Source: Symbiodinium natans
Taxonomy: Eukaryota > Sar > Dinophyceae > Suessiales > Symbiodiniaceae
Assembly: GCA_905221605.1 (NCBI GenBank)
Contig: CAJNDS010001657.1
Coordinates: forward strand, 64,001-128,000
Length of the DNA stretch: 64,000 nt
Direction: 5' to 3'
The notes beneath the pieces are model-generated. The model searched no databases, was not told the origin of the DNA, and saw only the letters and a list, made by a program, of their open reading frames with translations. Position numbers and translations under genes: made by a program. Position 1 is the stretch's first letter; each line of letters starts with the position of its first letter. Positions 1-14,000 of this stretch are shown here, piece by piece.

Positions 1-3000
1 CCACTCGTGAACCCATTCGGCAAAGGTATCCTTGAGAAACATGGCTGGAGTTCTCGCATGTTCACGCAAGTGCAGGGGACACCAGGATCCAGGAGTCCAG
101 GGCTCAGACTACCTAAGAACCACATAGCCTGTCAAGAAACAACTTAACTAGTACCCTAAGCTTTGGTATTCTCATGCATGCTTTGGGTTGGTGGTTACAG
201 GGTCCTATCATCCCCTTCGAAGGTTTAAAGTGTTGCCACTCTGCGCCTCTTTTAAGAAGGGAAGTTGGGTTTGGCACGAAACCAACATCTGCTTCTACGG
301 CTCATTGTTTGGCAACCATCTCCTTTTAGCTTGAAGGGTCATCTAGTTCAAAGGATTTCAAAGGTGTGAGTTTCCACTCAAACTCTCTTCCAAGGGTCTG
401 GTGCTTGCCAGACTGAATCTCGTTTTAAGGTTTAAGGTTTTATCGCTTTCGATGGCTTTCAAAATTTCCTTTTTTTGCCAACCCAAAATATGCCGAGCAC
501 TGCGGGATTAAAATCGGAGAAAGGAGAACTGTACGTCGCGCCAAGTGGGTGCAGACTGCGGAAATGTTTAGTGCTCAGGGTTTGTGACTCCCTGCAAGTC
601 TTTTTTCCAACAATGTCTCCTGGCGGGGCTTGACTTTTCCACACAACATCTCCTTTGAGTGCTCAACGCTTGCCAGTTGCCCGAGTATTCTCATGTTCTT
701 GTCGTTACGGTTACGATCACAAGTTGCTGTACTTTACGAAAACTTCGCCCTCCGCTTCTTCTCCCCCTCCCTTGCCTCTTCCCCGTGTCTTTGTCCGTTT
801 TCTTGTGTTTCTCCCTCTTTGCGCAGAAGATGGTGCATCGCGCAAGCAGGCGCCCCCGGACATCGTAGTTGTGGAGCATCGCGACCTGACGGAACCGGCA
901 AATGATGCACATGCAGCATCGAGACCCTTCTCTTTTTGCGCAGTCTGTGCGCGCGATCCCCGATCCCAGCTACTCCGCCAGAACTCCTCGATCATCGAGA
1001 CACTCTCGGCGACCTTGTGGGAGCGATGACAGCTGGAGCCGTGAGCTAGACAGTCGAAAGAGGACGGCTCTCATCGGCATCGATTCGACGGAGAAGCCAA
1101 AATGAGACAATGTCGCTCATGGCCAGATTGGGGCGTCCCAAAAGCTTCACCTCATCTCGTCACTATGTGTTCGGTGGCATCTGGACCCTACAGTAGTGGA
1201 TGTCAAGCAGACAACCGAAAAAGACTGACAGAAAGACACCTTTCATCTGTGTGGATGCACTGGTTAAGGCGACGTTCAGGAGCGAATGGGGCCACGCCGG
1301 ATACCCGTGCAGCAGTTTGCAACTGTGCGGGAGAAGCTGAAGATGCATTCTCCCATGCCGTATGTGGTGCCCTTGATTGACGCGAAATCTTAAAAGGTCT
1401 CGAAGCAGACGCTCTTCAGCGCGGCAACAGCAGATGTGCGGCTGAGCAGACCCCTCAACGACCCGAAGCCACGGCCGAAGCGGGGTTTGAGGCCTCGGTT
1501 CATCACATACGCAACCGAACCGCAGACCCCCACAAGCCCGAAACCGCAGCCACAGCGAGATTTGAGGCCTTGGTTCACCAAGCACGCAATACAACCACCA
1601 GATCCCGCGAAGGCCCGACATCAGCAGTTTGCAGAAACAACCAGTGGCTGTGGAAGTAACCTAGTTGGTACCCGTGAGAGATCGCCGGCAGAACCACATG
1701 ATCGTTTACTGATCGAACAGTCTGGTTTGCAAAGCGGCAAGAACAAAAGTCCTTCATGACCCAAGCCATCTTCACATCTGATCGCAACGCACTAAAGCCG
1801 CACAGTCGCGACATGACGTGTGTTTCTTGCTTGATCGGCCGACCTGCATGACTTCAGCAGCTCCAAACCACCAAATGTCCAAGCCTTCTATCTTCAACAC
1901 ATGGGCAGCCTCCACCTCAGCAGGAGCAACCTCAACTTAAACCCCCTCCTTGAATAGCCTGAGAGTCCGGGAGTGAGAAGAACGGCTGTCCCGGTGCAGC
2001 GCGCATGGACCGGAGCATTGCGTTGTAGCCAGGTCCCCCGCCGCTGTAGCCTCGAGGGCTTCGGGGCGAAGTGAACTTGAGAGTTCAGTGGTGAGTAAAG
2101 GCTGCACATACTCTTCCGCATCTCATGAAAGTAAGACCCACCGAAGTTCTTGGGGCTGTGGACCGGTGAGGAAGCAGATCATCTATTCAAGGAGGTGTTG
2201 GAAGTGGGAGTGGAGCTTAATTCTGTGATGTTTTGTGCCTTGGCGCTAGCGCATGTCTAGACTTGTGCTGGCAGATGTTGGCAGGTATACAAGTCCAAGC
2301 CCCGAGCAATCCCAGCAGTCGGATCAAGAATATTGCGCTCCACAATTGCCTTGAATGGAATGTCCCATGTAACTGCAAGCTTAGACTTCAAGTCTTAAAG
2401 CCGTGTCGAAAGCCTTAGCTTGAGACCAGGTCAAATCAGCTGAGGCAGGCGGCAATGCTGGTACATCGAGAAGACATGATCTCTGGGACGACCTGGTGCG
2501 TCACATGAGCGAAACAACTGCCTGGAGTCCGAAATGCCTGTGTGCGTCCCATCGAAATGCGTCTGCAGCAGGAGCCAGCGGTGACAGCAATTGAGTCCCA
2601 ACATGGGCAGTTGAGGAGAAGCACAGTCTCTGAAAAGTCTCCGTACAACTTGGGCACTTGCTGGTTTTAGAAGCCTAGAATCTGCGGTTGTTACAGGTGC
2701 ACTGGCCCCCTGATTCTCTGAACTCTCATTCCAGTGCAGACAGCTCAATCCATAGATCTTATGCTTCGTAGCTTGTAGAGATTTGGGGAGACCCTGATGC
2801 CAGCCGCAGGGACGGACCATCACGACCGTATGGTTGAAGACCGCTCTCCCAGAATAGGAGAAGCAAATCCTTTGGGCCGTGGAAGCTTTTGAGAAGTTGT
2901 ATCCGAAGTTGCAGATTGGATGAAATGCTGTTTTCTGGGGTGAGCAAGGAAGGCCTCAGGCAGATAAAAACCTGGCGTGTGTTGTTCATGTCTATGCATT

Positions 3001-4223
3001 TTCCAACCCGCGCTAGTTTTCACAGATGGCTTGCCAAGAAAGGCAATCGGGCTTCCGCTCCGCATCGGCAGGGGACATGCAGGGGCGTAATGCGGAGTGA
3101 ACGCATGCACGGTACGCGGCTGAGGGATCGAAAAAAGAACCACTAAGGATAGAACAAAATCAAAGAATCAGTATCAATAATCCTTCAGGGATCAAAATAA
3201 CATGAAACCTTCATACTTCTCTCCGTAGCTTGTACCAGGGAATACCAAATTTCGGCTCAACAAGCAAAATCATCTCAGCGACAGACCCCAACGGCGACAG
3301 ACAAACACAAAAACAAGATGGGTTTACGACTGCTTCTCAATGTACCCTAAGACTTCAGGTACCTCAGTGAGACCTTGGCACTCGTCCAAGGATAAGCACA
3401 TAAGCGGTTTCGCTTGCACAGAAAGATTGAACCTTGCGAAATCACAAGTTGGGAAGCAATCGCCACGATCACAGAGCTCTGCCAAGTCTCTCATCGGACC
3501 ACAAGTTTTCTCGACCAACCATTTGACCCAGGTCGTGCACAGTGGAGCAGCCTTCGGAAGACTGAGCAGGGGCCTTCGTCAATCCCTACCGCAATTCTCA
3601 CAAATGTCTAGGTCCTATAGACCCTGAGCTCTCTAGCTGCCGTAACAGGACGATAGGCTATGCCTATGCGTGTCTGGAGGAGCACTTCAAGAACCCCTCG
3701 GGGGCGACGGCCTGATGCTTGAAATCAATTCCGTCCGGGTGGGCTCCTAGGGGTGCTGCCATGTATTGCCTGCAGCAAGAAACCCCGAGCAAGGCCCTGA
3801 GCCTGCCACTTTGGGGGTGTGCAAGTGGAAGACCTGAAATGGGCTGAAAACGGACGGCTTGGCTGGGACGTGCTGGCCTCTCGTGTGTTTGCTACTTCTG
3901 AAGCAGAAACGATACCTTCTCGTGATTTCAGCTCTGCTTGATGACCCGAGAAGTCAAGCGGTCATTTGATACTGAAACGAGCGTGTTGTACCTCCAAAAA
4001 ATGGCGCGTGCACCAAAGTGCGTGTCATGAGCATCAGCGACCCTTGCCCCGGGCCCAGCAATGCGCAACAGACCTTAAAAAAGGCTAAGAGCATCGTAAA
4101 TACCGTGTGCACATCGTCATGGTTGGATTGAGAATCCGGGGGGTGCTTAGTTCCCACCCCAACATTTACAAACAGAATGCTCGCATGATGGGGTTTGGAA
4201 AGGGTTCGTGTTTCATATGTAAA
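1..4223. other. gene-poor DNA, no supported gene
   Basis: Only short open frames with no recognisable domain, no long tandem repeat and no RNA gene were seen. One weak exon candidate is listed separately at 827-1029. The rest reads as mixed-composition intergenic DNA with occasional pieces of TTTAAGG/CCCTAA-like sequence, which are common across the window. Confidence 0.5.
827..1029 (+). CDS. possible exon, unknown protein
   Basis: A long pyrimidine-rich stretch (about 745-822) runs into GCGCAG at 821-826, which is a good 3' splice site. The frame after it stays open to a TGA at 1027-1029 and gives a mixed, hydrophilic peptide with no recognised domain. There is no second exon that I can join to it and no start codon is assigned. 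It may be the terminal exon of a plus-strand gene or simply a chance open frame; I consider chance at least as likely. Confidence 0.18.
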
Positions 4224-4260
<37 letters not shown>

Positions 4261-4265
4261 GGGGG
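4224..4265. repeat. poly-G tract
   Basis: Thirty-six consecutive G (4224-4259), then A and five more G. A second G run of 16 lies at 4336-4351. Such runs are prone to sequencing length errors and could form G-quadruplexes. Glycine- or proline-rich open frames read through them are artefacts. Confidence 0.9.
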
Positions 4266-4985
4266 TCCCACATTGCAAACAGGTTCATATGTTGCGAGAA
4301 TTCATATGTTTGGAAGTGCACGGCCGAAAATAGCAGGGGGGGGGGGGGGGGAGGGCCCCCTCCATTGGCAAATGCAATGCTGGCATGAAGCGATTTGCAA
4401 ACACAGTGCTCGAGGCTCGCCCCCAGTACCAGAGGACCACGGGACCAGGGGACCCCAGCCACACCTTTGAAAGAGAGGCTTGAGCCACACCTTTCAAACA
4501 AATTGCTCGGGACAGGGGGCTGGAGGACCGCAGCACCACCGGACCACGAGTCACACGGTCCCAGCACCACAAAACGATGAACAGGCGATTGCTGCCAAAC
4601 ATTGCCAAACTCCATAAACCAAGGACTCATGCGCAGAGGCCCCTCAACACTCCACGTTGCCTGCGCATCCACTGGCTGCGTGCGATTCCAACAGTCCAAG
4701 TACTGTAAGCTCGGCTCCATCACCTCTTCCCAGGGCCCCTCGGTTTCGGGTTGGGGGTTACAAAGCAACCTGGAGCTTTTGGACCTAAAGAGTGCATGGG
4801 TGTCTTGTATGAATGGTCCCGAAAAGCCCTTCTCCCTTCCACCCTGAAGCCTAACAACCAGGGTGTTGGGCGCCCAGGGCGCCTGGTGGCTTGAAGGGCT
4901 TCAGTGACTTGAAAACCGCAAGACACACATGTGGGAACTATTGCATGTTTACCAAGATGTGTTGCGATTGCCAGCTTGATTGTGA

Positions 4986-5002
4986 CATCATCGTCATCAT
5001 CG

Positions 5003-5034
<32 letters not shown>
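4986..5034. repeat. (ATC)n microsatellite
   Basis: About sixteen ATC/ATCGTC triplets in a row. The poly-Ser, poly-Ile and poly-Asp open frames on the two strands are by-products of the triplet repeat. Confidence 0.9.
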
Positions 5035-5091
5035 TGGTGTACAAAGAGGCAAATACCAGTGTTTTGGGCATGTTGGCACAAGGCCCTGTTC

Positions 5092-5194
5092 GCTTGTGAC
5101 AGCGAGTCTTGTTCCAGAAGCAGCATACATCCTTCTGCAAAAGCGGGCATGCTCGCAGAAGGCATGAAAGCTTGTGACAGTGCGTCTTGTTCCA
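5092..5194. repeat. 25-bp direct repeat, two copies
   Basis: The 25-base segments at 5092-5116 and 5170-5194 both begin GCTTGTGACAG and end GTCTTGTTCCA, with two mismatches between them. They are separated by 53 bases. No function can be inferred. Confidence 0.7.
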
Positions 5195-8100
5195 CATAAA
5201 GTGGCAAAAACCACCGCTTTGAGCACGGTCGCCATACCGACGGAATCTTACCCCCACCCCAACCACACCCCATGCAATCATCCGAGATGTCCCAAACATG
5301 CAAAACTCGACGACACGACCAATCTTCCTCTGCGCCCACCACTGACTAGAGGTTTAACCCTGCCCATGCCCCAAACTCCTTGTTGAACCCGTGCCGTCGT
5401 TACCTCGTGCCTTGTGGAGGCCCAAGCCCACTTGCAGCAACTCAGTCCGCGCATCGTCGCACTCCTCCGCCTATTCGATGGGGTTTGGAGTCGAAACTGG
5501 CTCCTAAAAGAAAACATTTCTGCGGTGCTCAGACAACGCGATTCAACAGCTGACAGCGTAGCACCAATACGTGTCACAGACTGAAGACAGAAAGGTTCCT
5601 GAAACTTGGCACTTGATTCTACCCCAGGCTTAGTGTAAAGGCCAGTAGGGCAAAGAGTTGGGTTGCCAAATTGGCACAAAACACTCTCAACATCCCCTTC
5701 TCACCCCTGAAGTCCCAGAGCCTCCTGGGCTTTGGGGAAGGTGAGGCAGAGGATAAAGAAGCCACAGAGGCCCCAGGTTCGGTTCGGTATCATCGGGTCG
5801 GACCCGGAGTCGTTTGCTGAAGGGGTGGAACAGCTGAGCCAACAACGCCAAGAATGCCAAGATTCCAAGATCGCGCAAAAGTGGAGGGCTTCAGGGCCAA
5901 AGTGGGAATCTTGCGGGTGTTGCAGGCGAACAAATCATGACGGCCAAAGAAGCATCAACAAACGAAGTGAACCTACCCACAGACGTCCAAGCTACCAGAG
6001 CTTCCACTGCCACGGCATGTATGCCAAATAATGACTACGTCCACCCTACCTGTGCACCCATCGGCTTGTGGGCTGAGCGGAGTGCTGAAAGCACGCCAGA
6101 AGTGCGGGCTTGCCAACACATTACTCTTTATGGGGGCAATGCCACGCATTTTTTTAACGCCATAAAGTGCCAAATGGCTGCGACAGGAGTGACTCGAACA
6201 AGAGTCCGGTAAGCGCACCGGCAGACATGGGGATTTTTCTTGGCAGAAGATCAGTAAGCTACAGGATTTCAGGTCCCGGTGCAAAATGGGACCGCAGTCC
6301 TGACATTCTTCAAACCCAGAATGCCAGCGCACGCACCCCAAAACATGCGACATCATGCATAGCACCATGGCTTCCCCCCCCACGAATCACACACGAAATG
6401 CTGCGAGTGGGCGACAATCGTTGCGGGGCGTTAGCTCTTCTCGAAAGTCGACATATGCGACTAAAACGAACTGAAAACGTATACGCCATCTTTTCATACA
6501 ATCGTTTCAATCAAAAATCTACATGAACTATGTTCTGAAAACATACGCACAGTTGAAGTGCTATGTGATTTTTGTTGCCGAAGCCATGCTTGCACCATTG
6601 GGGTCTTATGTTGAGTGGAATAGGATGTACTCCCAGAGCGTGCTTGTGTGGGTGAAGAACGCTTCTAAGAAGAAACCCGAAGGTATTTGGAAGCGTTGTT
6701 TCTTAGGTGCCAAGGCGTTGGTTCAGGTTCATCAGTGTTGCGAGTGCACCAGTCGAAAGTGCGAAGAGACCATCCATGGCATGATGTTTCCATTCCGAAT
6801 CCAGAGCCGGAAAGCTCCCCGGGAGAGGCATCCGACTACATTCGTGGATGCCGTTATCCTCCCGAGCTTCGGTGCTGCACGTATCAGAATCAGAAGGCTT
6901 CGTCAGCAACTCGTACCGATACTTTCCTGTTCCCTTCCCATTTCTACGGCCCCTTCCTCCTTTTCCCATGACGTTGCTGCTCGATAGCAGCACCTACAGC
7001 TCGGGCCGAAAACTATAACAAGGAACGAGAACAGACTCCACTCGGACGAGCACGGCATTCTCGCGAGATTGCTGACTTCATGCGGCATTAGCCTGTCACC
7101 TGAAACTAGCGCCGTTAGATGGTGGTCTGAGGGTCTCGCATTCTTCGAAACCTGCAGCCCCCAAAAACTTCAATCGATTGAAATGAAGAATAAGGCTGGT
7201 GAGGGGTGGGGGGGGGCCCGGCAGGGCTGGAGGGCCCTTCCGTGTACTACGTTTGTACTTCAAGTGCGGATTGCTGCTTGTTTGCCCGAAGAGTGTGTCA
7301 ACAACATTTAGGGGTCATATTGGTGTGCACCCGTGGCGGCGTCGGCGACCCGGACCATGGGCTTTTCTTGAGGCTTGCTCGCGTTTTGGTGACAAGTCGT
7401 GCACGTCCAGGCGCGTGTGTGGTGGCCGCGGAGCTGTTGAGGACTTACATTCTGTACGCGGAGGGCATCCAGAGCTCCATACAGGGCTCGAAAGGTGGCC
7501 TGTCGCAATACAAACGTAGTAGGCGGAGGATGTCCGGAGCACGTATGCGCACAGGGTTCCTGGAATGTGTGGCCCGCATGTTACATGGGGCCGCAACTCG
7601 TGTGGAATGTAAAAAAACCTCGAAATACCATGGACCTGTGTAGCTCGGCCTGCATGGGGGAAGTATTCCCTGCCAAGGGATCGTGAGGAACCTGCATCGG
7701 AAAACCGGTGCAAACTGACTCCTCCAGAAAATGCATGTGAAGAGGATCCTGCGCGCAAAGAGCTGCGCAGCTACTCTTTTGCGGTTTGAAACGTTTGGGG
7801 TTCACATTGTTTAAGCCCTTTGGCGGATGTGAACAAATCTCGACAGAGTACTCTCTGGCCTTGAAAGCGGCCCGAATGCGAATGTATTAGCCCAACGGAA
7901 CTCTGCTCATGTCATAGCTCAGATCGAGTTACTACTTCTCAAAGGGCAAAAGGTGACCCCACTTGCGGACAAACGCGGTTGCAGCCATCAAATCCCACAT
8001 GGTTGGCGCTGCAAATTTTTCGCCCCTGTAAACAAGTCTGGAGACATGCCTCCCGAATCCATCCGAATCCCCAGACCCCATGTCCCCGGACCACTTCTTT

Positions 8101-10464
8101 TTGGTCCAAGACTGCACCACGTCTGAGCGGTCGTAGCCAAGGAGCTGCAGCGCCTGTCACGGCATCTGGAAGCATCTGCGAAGGGCTTCGCTTCAGACAG
8201 ACAGCATTAAAAAAACAACGTGCAAGACAGCAATGTGTATACCTTCCCGGCGCCTCGCAGATGACTGCGGTCACTCACGGTTCCGGATGACAATGCCAAA
8301 AAACAGGAGCACCACTCCGAACAAGACGAACAGAATAGGATTAAGCAGCAGTATTCGGATGTGGCCGACGAATGCTTTGCACAAGTGCTTGTCGCGATGA
8401 CAGAAGAAACATCACGAGGTCCGGGGAACTGCGAGCAACCGGAAGAACTTGCAAACTGCTCGTGTCCGTTGTAATGGATGCCTTGCAAGATCTAATAGGG
8501 TAGACAGATGCGTCTGAGCGGGAAGGCGTCACAAAAACGTCGGAAAGTCAAAAGCAGGAAGTCGGTTTCCAAACAAAGTCGTGGGTGCGGACGCACATAT
8601 ACGTCTTGGTATCATGGAAACGGAATGGCAAAGTCGGAGTTTCGATTCCCACGTGACAGTACTCAGGGCTTACGAACCAGGATCCCAAGCACAATCCCAA
8701 ATCCCAGCAGAAGCATGTTCTGGGTGGCCCGGCCGGCTTGTCCAAAGCACTGGCTATCAGAGCCAGCTGTTTGCTGCTCAGCCCGTCCTGGCACAAATGT
8801 TTCACGATGTTGCAGCCCCGGGCCCCCAACCCCTAGTTTGGAGCTAATTGTGGATCTGACATTTCGCGAAGCTGGATTTGCAGTTCGGAACTCTCAAGTT
8901 GTAGGCCGTGTTTAGCTTTGTGCTTCCGGCACCTGCCTTTTGAGCTTAAAACTGAAGCATCCCGTGCTGTGAATGCTGGATGCGCGAGCAGATCTACATG
9001 AATAAAACAATGCATGCTGGCCATCATAGTCATAAACAGCAACATTGGATCATCAAAAAAGCCATCACAAAAAAAAAAAGAAAAAAAAAAAAAAACGAAC
9101 ATTTCGGAAGCCAACGGCACAACCATGTTGCGCCGCTTGCACATAGCACACCTCCCAAACCCGAACAATCGGAAAGCTCAAGGCATAGAAGTCGGCTTTT
9201 AAGTGTCTCGGCGCTTTCTTGAGGCCCCTTCTCTTGCTTTGGGCAGGTCCAAAAGTTGTGCCCCTGAGTACTTCCAACCTGCTGGAAACGTCAACGAGTC
9301 AACCCCCCCCTCCCCTGCAAACTTTTGCCACCTTCTGATTCTTCGGGTTGCCATAGAAGTCGAGGGCCTCCCCTCGGGTGCGACATTCTTTGTGTCCTGC
9401 CATGAGTCACTGGCAGCTCTGGAAGTTGGGACGCGTTATTTCTTTTTGCTGCTTTTGCTTGCAGCACGGAAACCTCAAACTTGTTTGCTTTGGAGACCTA
9501 AAACATGGGTGCTATATCTGTGTCTTCCATTTTCCCCACCCGACACGTGGTGTTGCTAGATTTTAAGGACAAGGTAGCTCGCGTCTTGTGCTGTGACGCG
9601 CTCAGGACAGCAGGCAGCACACTATTCAGGACCTCAGGTGGCAAATTTACCGGCAGGGGCAGCTGTCCGGAATGCAGTCTGGAAAAGACAGGCCTGAGGC
9701 TCAGGTACACCGTCGTTTGAGCTCATACAGTTGCCAGGCCAAATTCCGCTACAGTTGCCTGCCTGACGCTGAGGGGGTCACCGATGCAATAGCCTGTCTG
9801 AGGCCTCCTGTGTTGTTGAAGCCGCACTCCACTACCCTTGCTGTCATGGGTTTAGGCTTACATGTGATGCACTTGGACTAGCAGCCTCACTTGTCAGGGA
9901 AATATGCTGAACCCTCTCCCCACCCACCAGCACGACCGACGCTGCTGATGTAATACCATACTGTTGGGGGAACTATGCTGACTATGCTTTGCTTGCTACA
10001 GTTGCTTCCGGGCATGGTTCTGTGGCACGAACCTCCAACCCTCCCCCCGATTTTGGGGCCCCAGGGCCAAGGCGGAGCCTGGACTTCGGGGACTTCATCG
10101 CCTACACTTGTGAGCCGACTCGGGATGCGGCATCACTGTTTTTGACCCACCGCGCCTTCCCTGGTCTGACTGCTTGAGCTGTTTTCGAGCATGGTCTCTG
10201 GCATGCCTCAAACTGGCACTTTGGAAAGCCTCCTGATCTGTACATGCTATGCAGAAGCCCGAGGCCATACAAACCCTCTCTCTTCCAAGCGTGTGAGGCT
10301 TTCTTCCGGCCTTGATTCGGCTTGCGAGAATGAGCTACGCAATGGACACATGATGCAATGAAAGAGGATCTGTTTCCCTAAAGAAAGGAGGGAACCCTTT
10401 ATTGTCCTTAACTTGAGGTCCTTAACTATTCTTCGGGGCCGTGTGCACGTCGAAGGGTCCTAAA
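5195..10464. other. gene-poor DNA, no supported gene
   Basis: No frame in this stretch shows domain-like composition or joins convincingly across splice sites. It holds short homopolymers only (for example an A-rich stretch at 9068-9095). I see no RNA gene or mobile-element end. Confidence 0.45.
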
Positions 10465-10530
10465 TCTTTGGAGTAAAAGCTGTTGAGGCTGCCTCGTTCT
10501 TTGGAGTAAAGGCTGTTGAGGCTGCCTCGT
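10465..10530. repeat. 33-bp tandem duplication
   Basis: Two adjacent copies of a 33-base unit starting TCTTTGGAGTAAA (10465-10497 and 10498-10530) with one mismatch (AAAAG versus AAAGG). Confidence 0.85.
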
Positions 10531-10719
10531 TGGTTTTTGCTTAGCCGACAAAGACAAGTCCAAAGAGTAGCGGGGTTTCTGATCGGAATGGAACATCATC
10601 ACTATCCTGGTGCTGAGGTTAGCAGGTATCGCAGATATCTCCCTCCACTCGTCGAGGGATGTTAAGGGCATCTAACGACATTCCCGTGGCTGCAAGCAGC
10701 CACTTTCACGCTTCCGAGC

Positions 10720-11028
10720 CTAGCACATATACATATATATATATATGTATATGTATAGGTATTTATGTCTATGTAATTATGCATTTATGTGTGTGTGTAT
10801 GTGTGTATGTGTGTATGTGTGTATGTGTGTATGTGTGTATGTGTGTATGTGTGTATGTGTGTATGTGTGTATGTGTGTATGTATGTACACATGCTATGTA
10901 AATAGGGGAAAAAGAGAGAGAGAGAGAGAGAGATATATATATATATATACATATATAGATATAGGTGTATATATCTATATTTATAAATACATATATATAT
11001 CTACATATATATATATATATACACATAT
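10720..11028. repeat. compound microsatellite: TA, GTGTGTAT, GA, TA
   Basis: A TA-rich start is followed by about a dozen GTGTGTAT units (about 10788-10882), a GA run (about 10913-10932) and a second TA/ATATAT section up to about 11028. The Tyr/Ile/Cys/Val open frames on both strands are products of the repeat, not genes. Confidence 0.9.
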
Positions 11029-14000
11029 TGGAAGACACAACCGTGAGGCATGCCAGAGTGGCTCGCAGTTTGCTCAATGCCAGGCTCCGCAACAGAAACG
11101 TCTACCCCAAACATTCCTGGCAGACTCTGTCTAGGGCCTAAATTTCTATGACGGGAGACATGCCGTGTAATTCTTACACGGCACGCATCGGAAACTCAAA
11201 GGAGGCCCGTACAAACGTTGAGAATAGCAACATCGAGGATTCATGGCAAAACGCCAAGGCCACATCCATATTCAGCAATCCCCCCGCAGCCCCGCAACCC
11301 TCATGGAAGGATTGCAGCTCACGTAGATCTGAGTGCGCTCAAGCTTGCCTTAGTGTCACGATGCCACGACGCTGACCAAGCATGCCCCAAGAACTAACCC
11401 GGCTGTAAACACGGTTTTCCCCCTCAACTGCTTTGCTTTTTCACCTTCTCATGCTAACCCGGCTGTAAATGCAACATCAATCGCCCAGTGCGAAATCATC
11501 ACGGAAGAGAGTTGCAGAGTCCGCACTGCAGGGCGTTGTGTGGCTACCGTGTGGTGGACAGCCTGCGAGGACTTGAGACAAAGGACTAAATACTTAACTG
11601 ATCTGTGCCTCTATATACAGATATGTCTTTACACATCGCTTTGAGGGATAGAGACGGAAAATAAGACGGGATCAGTATGTATGTATGTATACATCCAAGT
11701 TTCTATCTATGTGTAGACATACGTACATAGACACACACACATATACATATAAACAAGAATAAACAAATTTAGAAAAAAGTAAACAAAAAACAAATATAGG
11801 TATATATCTATATGTGTGTGTATATGTATATGGCAACGCATATATGCCTATATATATCTCTTACATAGGCATCACCGATTTTCCTAGTGTCAGTCCTCAC
11901 CCAGGCTTTTCATGCAAAGCTTCAAAGCTTCAAGGTTTCCGACGAGCCGCGCACGAGCATGGCACTCAAGCGCGGCCCTGAAAGGATGACCTGGGAGGCG
12001 CGAGAGCTGTTTCTTCGCATTGACTTCTGGTTTGAGGCTGAGTGATGGGAGAGACTCTTGGGTAAGCCCTTTGTTAGCCACCCGCCTCAGCGGACTGCAA
12101 ACAAGCAGCTGTGTCTTTGCATCCTAAACCCTTTTTTTCTTGGGTGAATTTGAATTGACATAAGTTTTATGAAATATTCAGAATGGAGGGGGGGGCAAAG
12201 CCTCGCAACTTCAAGGGCCGAGCAGCTGCAGAATCTCCACAGCCCGTGTGCTCAGCCGGTCCTGCAACTCTTGTGGAGGCACTCGCAGTCTGCAGAAATC
12301 AGGCCGCAAAAGTCCCACGCCAACACGCCCTCCCAAACTCCACGCCACCTCGCCTGTCAAGTCCTGTCAAAAACCCTTGAAGTTTGAGCCTCTGCCGACG
12401 TTACGGAACCTTCCTCACATGCAACCATGCCAAGCCATCTTAAGCTTGCCGGGATGGCCTGGAGCCCTTCGAACTAGGGGCAGATGCGAAACAAAGGCCT
12501 CGGGCCACCGCGTGGCGCAGAGTAGCGCCGTGGAGAAGCGCTCCCTCAGGGTGCCAGAGGCCGAAGCTAAAGGACAATGGCCCAGCACCTCGACAAGGCT
12601 GGGATGTGAAGGGTTTAGCACGCCATAGCCTTGACGAACTATCCCACACGCACCCTTTACTTCCCTATAAACCTGACACTCCAAAAGCCAAACCGATGGA
12701 TGGGGCGTTTTCGACTCTCTCATCATCATTGCAAAATGTTCCGGAATTCTGCCTGTCAGACCTTTCGTTGCCCCCTTTCGAACCTGAATTGAGATCCTCT
12801 GACCCCCTGCCCTTAGAACGTACCATACTTAGCATCGAAGATATTCAGGATTGGCACATGAAAGCCCCCGCTTCAGCCTGGAGACATTTCCTGTCAATCG
12901 GTTTTACAAACTGCAAGCCAAAACAGGCCCTGAACCGAAGACTAAACCCTTTTAGCTCCCAGGAGACAAGAATCTATGTTTGAAGGTGAGAACATGTTTT
13001 CAAAATCAAGCGAATGGAGATGGTGCGATGGTCTGCTCTAAAGGCTAAAAAGGAGTTGGTCTCCGCCTGAAGATCTAATGCCCACCAATGGAAGGCACCA
13101 TATCATTTGCGCTCCAGTCTGTCCCCGTGTGGCAAGGCCATTGAATTTGAAGGGTGATTGGTATCCAAAGCACACGTGCTGCTAATTCTTGCAGGGTATC
13201 TTCTCTTGCGAGTATGGTACTCGTAGAAGGACCCCGCTCTCCAAGTTGCTACGCCATACACCGAGACACTAAAGAGCAATGCTCCTTTTCTCTCACTATG
13301 CAAAATCTCAACACCGAGTCGCGCAAACTTCAGAATGAAAAAGTGCCCGCCCCGAACAACTTGCTGTCTGTGCTCATGATCGTTAAAATTATTTGAGAGA
13401 CACTCGTACCCTAGCGGAGATGTTTGCTAAACCATGACAACATTTGCAGCGGCCAGGGCCGGCTTCTTTTGCCTTGCCGGCTCACACTCTCACATTTAGA
13501 AGCCACACCTTGATGCTTCAAACTTGCGGGTTGGGCCAACGGCAAAAGCAAATCTCAGGTCGTCCCCAAAAACAAATTCCTTGCCGGACTCAGAAAAACA
13601 CAGCTGCAGGTGGGCTGGTCTAGAAGGGGAGGGCCGGGCGAGGCCAACACATGGACAATCCAAGCCAGCCAGCGCCTCGCACATTCCACAAGGTCCCCCG
13701 TACACAATACTACTTACTATGTGCCCCTCTACTGTGCCGAATCGCCCTTCGGGGCCCTGCACTTCCAACACTGATGGCGAGGCTCATCCAATGCGAAGCT
13801 GCGACTCTGCACACTTCCTCAAGACGGTTTCTCTCTTGAGGGCTTGCATTGTCAAAAGCTGTAGGGTATTAGGGCAGGTATGACGGCGGGTGCCGGCAGC
13901 CATCAGCACTGTGGGGAGTGAGTACGGCGAGCCGTCGCATTGTTGACAGGAGGGGTGAGCAGCACCCTGGGTACTTGTGAACCAATGTCTCAAGTGCCAC